Of a DNA stretch of 15,683 bases, positions 1-8,562 are shown in pieces. The stretch spans positions 1 through 15,683 of the forward strand of contig CAJTKG010000049.1 in the NCBI GenBank assembly GCA_910576935.1, in the 5' to 3' direction. Within the stretch, counting starts at the first letter, position 1, and every line of letters starts with the position of its first letter. Both the position numbers and the translations under genes were made by a program. Source of the stretch: an uncultured Muribaculaceae bacterium (GTDB lineage: Bacteria > Bacteroidota > Bacteroidia > Bacteroidales > Muribaculaceae). A model generated the notes under the pieces. It ran no database searches. It was not told where the DNA came from and was given only the letters and a program-made list of their open reading frames with translations.

Positions 1-35
1 GCTACTGCGGCAGACATCCCCGCGCGTCTAAACCG

Positions 36-72
36 ACCAAACCGATGTCAAACGCACATTGACATCGTTGGT
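36..72. repeat. Inverted repeat / hairpin downstream of cdaA
   Basis: A perfect 9-bp inverted repeat, CGATGTCAA at 43-51 and TTGACATCG at 59-67, encloses a 7-base loop. Allowing two single-base bulges on the left arm, pairing extends outward to ACC at 36-38 with GGT at 70-72, about 14 pairs in all. No T-run follows on either strand, so it is not a clear intrinsic terminator. It lies in the non-coding 170 bases beyond the stop of cdaA, and its role is unknown. Confidence 0.6.
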
Positions 73-78
73 ACAAAC

Positions 79-130
79 CATGGAGCGACGACTTTAGTCG
101 TCGTTTTTAAGTGAGTCGACATGGAGCGAC
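79..130. repeat. 11-bp direct repeat CATGGAGCGAC, two copies
   Basis: CATGGAGCGAC occurs at 79-89 and again at 120-130, with starts 41 bases apart. The first copy runs into the hairpin at 86-103. No coding frame in the region looks genuine. The repeat could be part of a small palindromic repeat family or a remnant of a duplicated end sequence; only one pair is visible, so neither can be shown. Confidence 0.5.
86..108 (+). terminator. Hairpin followed by T5, plus-strand terminator
   Basis: CGACGACT at 86-93 pairs with AGTCGTCG at 96-103, an 8-bp stem (7 pairs with a 4-base loop is more realistic). TTTTT follows at 104-108. The T-run is on the plus strand only, so this would stop rightward transcription entering from beyond the left edge and protect the convergent end of cdaA. 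No gene for it to terminate is visible in the window. Confidence 0.5.
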
Positions 131-170
131 ACTCTCCCGACCGTCGTCACCCCACGTGATTACTACAAGA

Positions 171-956
171 TTATCTCTTCGGTGTCATGGCGAGGGCTGA
201 GAGGCGGTGTTCAAGTTCGGTGGTGGTGAGTTTGGTGTAAAGACGACCTCGATGAGCGAGCGATATGTTGCCGGTCTCTTCCGAGACAACGATGGCGGCG
301 GCGTCAGTGGCCTGGGCGATACCCAGGGCCGAACGGTGTCTCAGACCGAGAGCTCTCGGCACATCGCTGTCGTGGCTGACGGGAAGGATACATCCGGCTG
401 CTTTTATGCGGTCGTGCGCGACAATCATGGCTCCGTCGTGTAGCGGGGAGTTCTTGAAGAAAATATTCTCGATAAGACGCGTGTTGATGTCAGCGTCGAT
501 GATATCACCTGTCTTGGCATAGTTATCGAGGGGTATCGACTGCTCGATGACGATGAGTGCGCCGGTCTTACTTTTAGACATCGACATACAGGCGTAGACG
601 ATAGGCATTACATAGCGACGCGCGTCGGCATCCATCTCTTCTTTGTGATGATGAAAGAGTCCGGCAAGAAAACGCCAGCGCCGGTGTGAGCCGAGTTCGA
701 CAAGAAAACGTTTGATCTGGTCGACAAAAAGAATAACGAGAATCAGCAGGCCTATGCTCATGAATTTGTCGAGGATGGTGCCTATAAGACGCATCTCGAA
801 GATCTCTGAAGCGAGAACCCACACGACAATAAAAGACATGACGCCATAGAAGATATTGATCGTGCCCGACTCTTTCATCAGACGATAGATGTAATAGAGC
901 AGTACGGCGACTAGAAGGATGTCGATGATGTCTTTTATTCCGAATTGCAGGGGCAT
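171..956 (-). CDS. cdaA: Diadenylate cyclase CdaA (DisA_N domain, membrane-bound)
   Basis: It makes cyclic di-AMP from two ATP at the inner membrane. The 261-residue protein has the usual CdaA length and layout: three predicted membrane helices (about 10-26, 35-51 and 65-80), a short linker, then the DisA_N catalytic domain from about residue 110 to 240. Both signature motifs are present: DGA at 174-176 inside PLHDGAMIV, and RHR at 206-208 inside GLRHRSALG. TGALIVIE at 131-138 and SEETG near 226-230 also match the domain. It is the last gene of the typA-folP-cdaA run, starting 21 bases after folP ends. No cdaR-like regulator gene is adjacent, unlike the Firmicutes cdaA-cdaR-glmM arrangement. 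folP next to cdaA is, from memory, a common Bacteroidota order. The assignment is secure; activity is inferred from intact motifs. Confidence 0.95.
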   Translation of the reverse strand: MPLQFGIKDIIDILLVAVLLYYIYRLMKESGTINIFYGVMSFIVVWVLASEIFEMRLIGTILDKFMSIGLLILVILFVDQIKRFLVELGSHRRWRFLAGLFHHHKEEMDADARRYVMPIVYACMSMSKSKTGALIVIEQSIPLDNYAKTGDIIDADINTRLIENIFFKNSPLHDGAMIVAHDRIKAAGCILPVSHDSDVPRALGLRHRSALGIAQATDAAAIVVSEETGNISLAHRGRLYTKLTTTELEHRLSALAMTPKR

Positions 957-977
957 GGCGAGGAAAGGGGGTAATGT

Positions 978-1852
978 TTATTGATTTATTGAGCCGAAAT
1001 CGGTAGTGGCGGTGAAGATGTCGACAGCCTGACGGGCGGCGGCCACATCGTGGACTCGCAGAATCGATGCACCGCGGTCAAGCGCCAAGGTATTGAGGAC
1101 GGTCGTGGCATTGAGGGCTTCGGCGCTATCAATACCTAACAGTCGAGTAGCCATCGACTTGCGCGAGAGGCCTACGAGCAGCGGGCGGTGGAAGAGCGCG
1201 AACAGCGGCAGCGAGGCAAGCAGTTCGTAGTTCTGGGACAGCGTCTTGCTGAAGCCGAACCCGGGGTCTACTATGATGTCGTTTACGCCCATCAGCGTGA
1301 GCCTGCCGAGACGTTCGCCAAGTTCGGCGAGGATATCGGTGGCGAGGTTGTCGTAGTCACATCGCTGCTGCATGTCGGCGGGAGTGCCGCGCATGTGCAT
1401 CATTATATAAGGCACACGGAGGTCGGCCACGGTCTCAAACATGTATTCGTCAAGCGTACCGCCGGAGATGTCGTTGATGATGACGGCGCCGAAATCGCTG
1501 ACAGCCTTGCGGGCTACTGAGGCACGGAAGGTGTCGACCGACACTACCGTATCCGGAGCGACACGCCGCACAACCTCAAGACCTCGCGAGAGACGCTCCG
1601 ACTCTTCATCGGAGCTTACGTCGGCCGCACCGGGCCGTGACGAATATGCGCCGACATCGATGATATCGACGCCTTCGTCGAGCATGGCGGCGACACGGTG
1701 AGAGATAGCATCGGCATCGACTGTGCGACTCGCGGCATAGAATGAATCGGGCGTGACATTGACGATGCCCATTACGGCCGGTCGGCTGTACTCGACAAGC
1801 CGGCCGCCGATGTTGAGGCTAAACGGTATGAATTTCGGTGCGCAGTCTGTCA

Positions 1853-1853
<1 letters not shown>
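978..1853 (-). CDS. folP: Dihydropteroate synthase FolP
   Basis: It condenses p-aminobenzoate with 6-hydroxymethyl-dihydropterin diphosphate to give dihydropteroate in cytosolic folate synthesis, and is the sulfonamide target. The 291 residues form one TIM-barrel domain of normal size. Family motifs appear in order: GIVNVTPDSFY at 29-39, DVGAYSSRPGA at about 66-76, INDISGG, MMHMRGTP, DPGFGFSKT and GLSRKSM. The ATG shares its last base with the stop of typA (minus-strand TAATG at 1851-1855), so translation is probably coupled to typA. cdaA follows 21 bases downstream. The DVGAYSSRPGA loop differs from the DIGGESTRPGA of enterobacteria. No obvious resistance-type insertion is seen, but resistance alleles cannot be judged from sequence reading alone. 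Confidence 0.95.
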
Positions 1854-3649
<1,796 letters not shown>

Positions 3650-3675
3650 ACACTATTGGATTTACTTTCAACCTG

Positions 3676-3683
3676 CAAAAGTA
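3676..3683 (-). promoter_or_regulatory. Promoter -7 box of the typA-folP-cdaA operon
   Basis: Read on the minus strand, this is TACTTTTG, a full match to the Bacteroidota -7 consensus TAnnTTTG. Transcription would begin near 3670-3672, leaving a leader of about 20-25 bases before the typA ATG at 3649. No TTTG -33 element is found at the usual 19-21 base spacing, so strength is uncertain. A 7-bp inverted repeat (TTACTTT at 3662-3668 and AAAGTAA at 3678-3684) straddles the box and start site. Confidence 0.55.
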
Positions 3684-3759
3684 AGCAAAAATCAGCATAA
3701 TTTTGTCCTCAACCGAAAAAAAGTGATTCAGACCCGGCGGAATAATTGCCAAGTTATAT

Positions 3760-3767
3760 TATCTTTG
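3760..3767 (+). promoter_or_regulatory. Promoter -7 box for the ATPase-Toprim gene
   Basis: TATCTTTG matches TAnnTTTG exactly on the plus strand. The predicted start of transcription, about 3771-3774, coincides with the ATG at 3773, so the message would be leaderless from that codon, or have a leader of about 50 bases if translation starts at the in-frame ATG at 3824. No good -33 element is seen. With the typA box about 80 bases away on the other strand, this forms a compact divergent promoter region. Confidence 0.5.
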
Positions 3768-3772
3768 TGATT

Positions 3773-5251
3773 ATGAACCTGCCAAAGCATAAATTAACCC
3801 GGACACCCGTCGTCAGTGACAGTATGCGCCGTATGCTCGTCATCGGCGCCAACGGCGCGGGCAAGACTCTTTTTGCCGACAGCCTCGCCGCCTCTTTGGG
3901 CGATAAGGCCTGCCGCCTCTCGGCTCTCGACGGCCTCTACAATACAGACAGTCATTCGTCGCTCGAAAAGCTGATGAGCCGTCTGCTCCATGACGAGATG
4001 ATCAACCTGCTCAACTACAAGTTGCGTCGCGCCTCGGGCGACAGCAATCCGACTCTCGAGCCAACGCGTCTCGACACTCTGATAAACCTTTGGCAGGAAA
4101 TATTTCCGGGCAACCGCATCACTGTCGATAGCGGCAGCTTCGAGTTCAGCCGCGACAACGACAGCGACCTATACTCGGCAAAACGTCTTTCTGACGGCGA
4201 ACGCGCCTCGATCTACTATATCGCGGGAGTGCTATATGCTCCGGCCGACGGTGTGATCTTCGTCAACAGTCCCGAGATGTTCTTCCACCCGACGATGATG
4301 CTCTCACTGTGGTCCCGCATAGAACTTTTACGGCCCGATTGCCGCTTTGTATACACGACCCACGACCTCGACTTCGCCTCGTCGCTCAACCATGCCGGCG
4401 CGATATGGGTCAAGGCCTACGACCCGGCGACCGTGGCATGGGACTATGATGTCATCGAAGACGCCTCGACACTGAGCGAAGATGTCTACAAGACCATCAT
4501 CGGCGCCCGCAAACCCGTGCTGTTTATCGAAGGTGACGGCATACACTCTATCGACTCGAAGCTTTATCCGCTCATTTTCAAAGACTACACCGTCAAATCG
4601 CTCGGCAGCTGCAACAAAGTCATCGAAGCCACACGCACATTCAACGACCTCAATGCACTGCACCACATGGACTCGACGGGCATCGTCGACCGCGACCGCC
4701 GCGACGAAGGCGAAGTGGCTTATCTCAGAAACCATCGTATCATGGTGCCCGAAGTGGCCGAAATCGAGAATATACTCATGCTCGAGGATGTCATCAAGGC
4801 CGTCGCAGAGGCTTGCGGTCATAATGCCTCACGGGTGTTCGACCGTGTGCGCAAAGCCATAATAAACCAGTTTGCCGGCGAGCTCAAAGATCAGGCTCTG
4901 ATGCATACACGCCACCGGGTCAAACGTCTGATGGAGTGTCGCATCGACCGCAAATTCGCCAACATAGTCCAGCTTGAGCGCCACCTCGACGGCATACGCG
5001 ACGAAATAGATCCGCGGGGAATATACGATAGTCTGTGTCTGAAGTTCCACAGCTTTGTCAACAGCGGCAATTATGCATCGGTACTCAAAGTCTACAACCG
5101 CAAGTCGATGATACCGGCAAGCAACGTCGCCCCGCTCTGCGGTCTGAAAAACAAAGAAGAATATATAGCAACCATAATAGAAATACTGCGCACCGAAGCG
5201 CCCGGCGCAACGCCTATACGCAACGCCGTCAAAAAATGCTTCGGACTTTGA
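3773..5251 (+). CDS. Compact ABC-type ATPase fused to a Toprim/DUF4435-like domain
   Basis: A cytosolic protein of 492 residues, counted from the ATG at 3773. The N-terminal half is an ABC/SMC-like ATPase: Walker A GANGAGKT at 25-32, an ABC signature LSDGE at 139-143, and a switch histidine in TTHDLDFA (H197). The C-terminal half begins near PVLFIEGDG and looks like DUF4435, a Toprim-type nuclease fold: E253 in the first motif, then D306 and D308 in IVDRDRRD, then VPEVAEIENIL. OLD nucleases and the AriA/AriB pair of the anti-phage system PARIS share this two-part plan, so a defence or DNA-repair role is plausible but not shown. The oddity is Walker B: where most relatives have an Asp-Glu pair before PE, this has VIFVNSPEMFFHP, that is Asn165-Ser166. 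The TTG codon at 3746 would add nine residues but lies upstream of the likely promoter; the ATG at 3824 is a third option. The next gene starts 67 bases downstream. Confidence 0.8.
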   Translation: MNLPKHKLTRTPVVSDSMRRMLVIGANGAGKTLFADSLAASLGDKACRLSALDGLYNTDSHSSLEKLMSRLLHDEMINLLNYKLRRASGDSNPTLEPTRLDTLINLWQEIFPGNRITVDSGSFEFSRDNDSDLYSAKRLSDGERASIYYIAGVLYAPADGVIFVNSPEMFFHPTMMLSLWSRIELLRPDCRFVYTTHDLDFASSLNHAGAIWVKAYDPATVAWDYDVIEDASTLSEDVYKTIIGARKPVLFIEGDGIHSIDSKLYPLIFKDYTVKSLGSCNKVIEATRTFNDLNALHHMDSTGIVDRDRRDEGEVAYLRNHRIMVPEVAEIENILMLEDVIKAVAEACGHNASRVFDRVRKAIINQFAGELKDQALMHTRHRVKRLMECRIDRKFANIVQLERHLDGIRDEIDPRGIYDSLCLKFHSFVNSGNYASVLKVYNRKSMIPASNVAPLCGLKNKEEYIATIIEILRTEAPGATPIRNAVKKCFGL

Positions 5252-5287
5252 ATACGTATCATACACCCGACTATATCGAAACCAACG

Positions 5288-5314
5288 TGGCCCGTTGGGC
5301 CAATGACTGCTTTT
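5288..5314 (+). terminator. Weak hairpin between the ATPase and CHAT genes
   Basis: TGGCCC at 5288-5293 and GGGCCA at 5297-5302 form a 6-bp stem around a 3-base loop. Eight bases separate it from TTTT at 5311-5314, which is far for an intrinsic terminator. It may only attenuate read-through into the next gene, or be chance. No TAnnTTTG box is found between 5252 and 5318, so the CHAT gene may depend on read-through. Confidence 0.25.
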
Positions 5315-5318
5315 ATAT

Positions 5319-8300
5319 ATGAATACTTACAAAACCACATTTCTCAGCATATTCACCGCGCTGTCATTGACGGCTTTTGCCACCGACGGTGACGCGGCCC
5401 GGTTGTTGAAATCGGCCCGGACGGCAGATGACGCCGGAGACTATGCCACCGCCCTGTCTCTTTATCTAAAAGCCGACAGCGCTTTCGTCGCCGACGACAT
5501 GGACCATGATACCGCATACGCGCAGGCGCTCCACCTCACCGGACGTGCATTCTTCAATACCGGCGACATTGAGAAAGGTAGGAAATACACCCTCGAAGCA
5601 GCCCGACTGCGCGAAAAACTTTTCGGTCGCATCAGCAAAGACTACATAACGTCGATGAACAACTACGCCCTGTCGTTTCTCATGGCCGGCGACGCCGACA
5701 AGGCACTCAAACACCAGACCGAGGTAATTGCACTGTGCCGCAAGATGAATCCGCCCCACCCCGACGAGGGTATGTATCTCATAAACCTCGGGCGTGCATG
5801 GCAAGCCACGGGCAACGACAGCGAGGCGGTGAAATATATCGAGGAGGCTCTCGGCAAAGTGGAAAAATTCAGTTCCAACTATGAATACGCGCTCAATTTC
5901 CTGGCCAACGCTTATATGGAGGCCGAAGACAACACCAATGTAAACCGCATCATGGGGCTGATGGACGAGCACAACCGCCACGAACTGACAAAAGAGTGCG
6001 ACGCACCCGAATGTCATCTCGAGCGCGCAGAATACTACGGGACAACAGGCGACCACGCCAAGGCCAAAGACGAATACATGGCTGCATTCGCTATGTCTAT
6101 GAGCGACAGCCTCAAGGCAAAGGCATGCCTGCAATATGCCAAATTTCTTGCCTCACAGCATGATTACGCCCGGTCGGCCGAATATTACGCCACGGCATCG
6201 TCGACACTAAGAAACATCTCGGGCGAAAGCGAGGATGTCGTAAACCTGTGTTACCATGCCGGCATATATCATTATCTGGGCAAAGAATACGACAGGGCCA
6301 TAGCCGCCCATCTCAATGTAATCGACGCTGTAGACCGCAACGCGTATCCCGAGAAAATCAAGGGATCGGCTCTTCAGGGACTCGGCAACGCCTACAGTGC
6401 AAAAAAAGATTTTGGCGCGGCAGCCGAAACATACCGCGATTGGGCCGGTCATCTCGAGAAATACGGCCACGCGGCAGAAGCAGATTACGCCAAGGCATAT
6501 GAGCGTATGGCTTCGGCCGAGAAATTCAACGGCGATTACGACCGCAGTCTCGCCGACTACGACAAAGCCATAGAACTGTACGACGCGCTCGGCATGTACG
6601 ACGAACAGGAAAACGCGCGTGCCGGCAAAAAAATGTGCCTTCTATATGCACACAAAACCGACAACGGCAACGGTGACAACAATCTTGCCGACAAACAGCG
6701 CGACGATAAGCTGCGCGAAATAATACGCTCGAGCGAAAACACACTCGAACAGGCCGGTACCTATCTCGGCAACCTGTCGACCGCACAGACCTTAGCGACG
6801 ATCGCCGGCTCTCACAGCCTGCTCGGCGAATACGACAAGGCGATCGACTGTTACCGACGGTATCTCGAGCTGCTGCGACCGGCCATCGCCGAAGATTTTC
6901 TGCTCAAGAACCGAAAAGAAAGGGCTTTGACATGGACTCATGAACTTGGCAACATCAATGAGATGAATGCCATGATTTCCTCACTGCCCCGAAATTCGCC
7001 CGATCTCTACGCCAAGCTCTCAACCCTCATCTACGACGGTCAGCTGCTGTCGAAAGGCATACTTCTGTCGTCTGACATCGAATTTGAAAGAGTACTCGAA
7101 CGATACGGCACCGACGCCATGAAAGCCGAATACGACGACATCAGACACAACCTCGCCCTCATCGAAAAAATGCGTCAGGAGAGACAGCCGCTCGACCGGA
7201 TTCTTGCGCTGACACGCGAGACCGACGCCATGCAGCTCGCCCTCGCCCGCGAGTCGGCTCAGTTTGCCGACTTCACAGACTATCTGAAAATTTCGCGCGA
7301 CGACGTCATAAATGCCCTTGATGACAAATCGGCCGCCGTAGAGTTCGTGACACTTCATACCGGCATCATTCCGAGCCTCGACATGGTCGCCGCCGTCGTT
7401 GTCAGCAGCGAGTTTCCCGGCGGCATCACCATACCCGTCGCAACTGTCAAAGAACTGAGCGACATAATCGAAGACTACGACAAATTCATAAAAGAAGAAT
7501 ACACCGGCAAGATCTGGGGCAACATACTGAATGCACTCCCGGGCAAAGAGAGAATTTATTTTGCGCCCGACGGCATCATCCACAATCTTGCCGTAGAATA
7601 TCTGCCCGTCGACGGCAAGCCCCTCTCAGACATCGTCGACATCGTGCGCGTATCTTCGACAAAAGAGTTGTGCCGCCGCCATAACAAGCATCCAATACGC
7701 TACGCCGCTCTCTTCGGCGACATCGATTATGCCGGCGAAGACCTCGCCGCCGCAGACAAACGCGCCGGCGCACGCAGGGCATCAGACGCTCTGTGGTTTA
7801 TGCCTCTCGACAGTACGAGGCGCGAGATAAAGGAGATAGGCCGGCTGCTTGAAACGACCGGCGACAATGCGTCGGTAAAACTCTTCACCGGTCGCTCGGC
7901 CGGTAAAAGCGAATTTCTGTCTCAAAGCCGATCGGATGTAAACCTGATACACATAGCCACCCACGGCAAATATCTCGACGAAGACAATAATACTGACACC
8001 GATGCCATGAACCGCAGCATTCTTGCCTTTGCCGGCGCCAATCTCTATCACGGCCCTGAAGACAACGCCGCCATTGTCAATGCCGCCGAGATAGCAGGCA
8101 TGACACTCTTCGACTGCCGGCTGGCTGTGCTATCGGCCTGCGAGAGCGGACTCGGCAAGCTCGGCACCGACGGAGTCTTCGGCCTGCAACGCGGATTCAA
8201 AAATGCCGGCGTCAAAACACTTCTCGTCAGCCTTAACGAAGTCGCCGACGCGGCAACAGCCGACATGATGGTAGCGTTCTACCGTCATTTTCTCAATGAC

Positions 8301-8411
8301 AGAGGTATCACAAAACGCGAAGCCCTGCACAAAGCGCAGTCAGAAATACGTGCCAAAAACACCGGCGACGACACATGGGCGTCGTTCATTCTTATCGACT
8401 CATTCGACTGA
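5319..8411 (+). CDS. Exported TPR-repeat protein with CHAT (caspase-like) peptidase domain
   Basis: A 1030-residue protein. A Sec-type signal peptide is visible at the N terminus (Thr/Lys start, hydrophobic FLSIFTALSLTAFA, then a polar stretch), with cleavage likely near residue 22, so the mature protein should be periplasmic or surface-located. Residues about 25-520 hold at least ten TPR-like helical pairs, for example GDYATALSLYLKA, GDADKALKHQTEV, KEYDRAIAAHLNV and GEYDKAIDCYRRY. A further helical segment (about 530-650) leads into a CHAT domain from about 660 to the end. The catalytic pair of this clan CD peptidase fold is intact: H882 in IATHGK and C941 in LSACESG. CHAT proteins cleave partners after TPR-mediated binding; the TPR-CHAT peptidase Csx29 is the best known case, but it is cytosolic. 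The substrate here is unknown. It lies between the ATPase-Toprim gene and the T9SS cargo gene, all on one strand. Confidence 0.9.
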   Translation: MNTYKTTFLSIFTALSLTAFATDGDAARLLKSARTADDAGDYATALSLYLKADSAFVADDMDHDTAYAQALHLTGRAFFNTGDIEKGRKYTLEAARLREKLFGRISKDYITSMNNYALSFLMAGDADKALKHQTEVIALCRKMNPPHPDEGMYLINLGRAWQATGNDSEAVKYIEEALGKVEKFSSNYEYALNFLANAYMEAEDNTNVNRIMGLMDEHNRHELTKECDAPECHLERAEYYGTTGDHAKAKDEYMAAFAMSMSDSLKAKACLQYAKFLASQHDYARSAEYYATASSTLRNISGESEDVVNLCYHAGIYHYLGKEYDRAIAAHLNVIDAVDRNAYPEKIKGSALQGLGNAYSAKKDFGAAAETYRDWAGHLEKYGHAAEADYAKAYERMASAEKFNGDYDRSLADYDKAIELYDALGMYDEQENARAGKKMCLLYAHKTDNGNGDNNLADKQRDDKLREIIRSSENTLEQAGTYLGNLSTAQTLATIAGSHSLLGEYDKAIDCYRRYLELLRPAIAEDFLLKNRKERALTWTHELGNINEMNAMISSLPRNSPDLYAKLSTLIYDGQLLSKGILLSSDIEFERVLERYGTDAMKAEYDDIRHNLALIEKMRQERQPLDRILALTRETDAMQLALARESAQFADFTDYLKISRDDVINALDDKSAAVEFVTLHTGIIPSLDMVAAVVVSSEFPGGITIPVATVKELSDIIEDYDKFIKEEYTGKIWGNILNALPGKERIYFAPDGIIHNLAVEYLPVDGKPLSDIVDIVRVSSTKELCRRHNKHPIRYAALFGDIDYAGEDLAAADKRAGARRASDALWFMPLDSTRREIKEIGRLLETTGDNASVKLFTGRSAGKSEFLSQSRSDVNLIHIATHGKYLDEDNNTDTDAMNRSILAFAGANLYHGPEDNAAIVNAAEIAGMTLFDCRLAVLSACESGLGKLGTDGVFGLQRGFKNAGVKTLLVSLNEVADAATADMMVAFYRHFLNDRGITKREALHKAQSEIRAKNTGDDTWASFILIDSFD

Positions 8412-8429
8412 GTTAATCAAAAAGTCGAC

Positions 8430-8445
8430 AAAATCAAGATTTTTT
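8430..8445 (+). terminator. Possible weak AT-rich terminator after the CHAT gene
   Basis: AAAAT at 8430-8434 pairs with ATTTT at 8439-8443 around CAAG, and the T-run continues to 8445. The stem is only five A-T pairs, 18 bases after the CHAT stop. It could end some transcripts, but the call is weak. Confidence 0.25.
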
Positions 8446-8483
8446 CATACAAAAGCGTCATATTTTTTGTCAAATAAAATTAA

Positions 8484-8529
8484 TTTGCATACATTAGCGG
8501 CGCAAACGGCATCATTATGCCAATGCAAA
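8484..8529 (+). promoter_or_regulatory. Nested inverted repeats in the leader of the T9SS cargo gene
   Basis: The gap 8412-8562 has no gene. Within it TTTGCAT (8484-8490) is inverted as ATGCAAA (8523-8529), and inside this pair GGCAT (8508-8512) is inverted as ATGCC (8517-8521) around CATT. The inner arms form a small perfect hairpin 41 bases before the ATG. A TTAATTTG box at 8480-8487 is one base off the -7 consensus but lacks a -33 partner at the right distance. The structure could be an operator or a folded 5' leader. Confidence 0.35.
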
Positions 8530-8562
8530 GCACTTCCAAAATCAATTAATTTAAAACCTTTA

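Noticed and set aside
4328..4822. Minus-strand frame of 164 codons inside the ATPase-Toprim gene
   Set aside because: Antisense shadow; no start signals or family features, while the plus-strand frame has clear motifs.
5252..5259. ATACGTAT palindrome after the ATPase-Toprim stop
   Set aside because: Eight bases is too short to mean much, with no linked promoter element.
5466..6134. Minus-strand frame of 222 codons, Cys- and Val-rich, inside the CHAT gene
   Set aside because: Composition mirrors the complement of TPR codons; no promoter or domain.
7020..7583. Minus-strand frame of 187 codons inside the CHAT gene
   Set aside because: Antisense shadow, for the same reasons.
8478..8552. AATTAATTT twice in the leader of the T9SS cargo gene
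   Set aside because: Low-complexity AT sequence; likely chance.
8296..8562. N-terminal extension of the T9SS cargo gene
   Set aside because: It overlaps the CHAT gene in another frame and would place 89 non-signal residues before an evident signal peptide.
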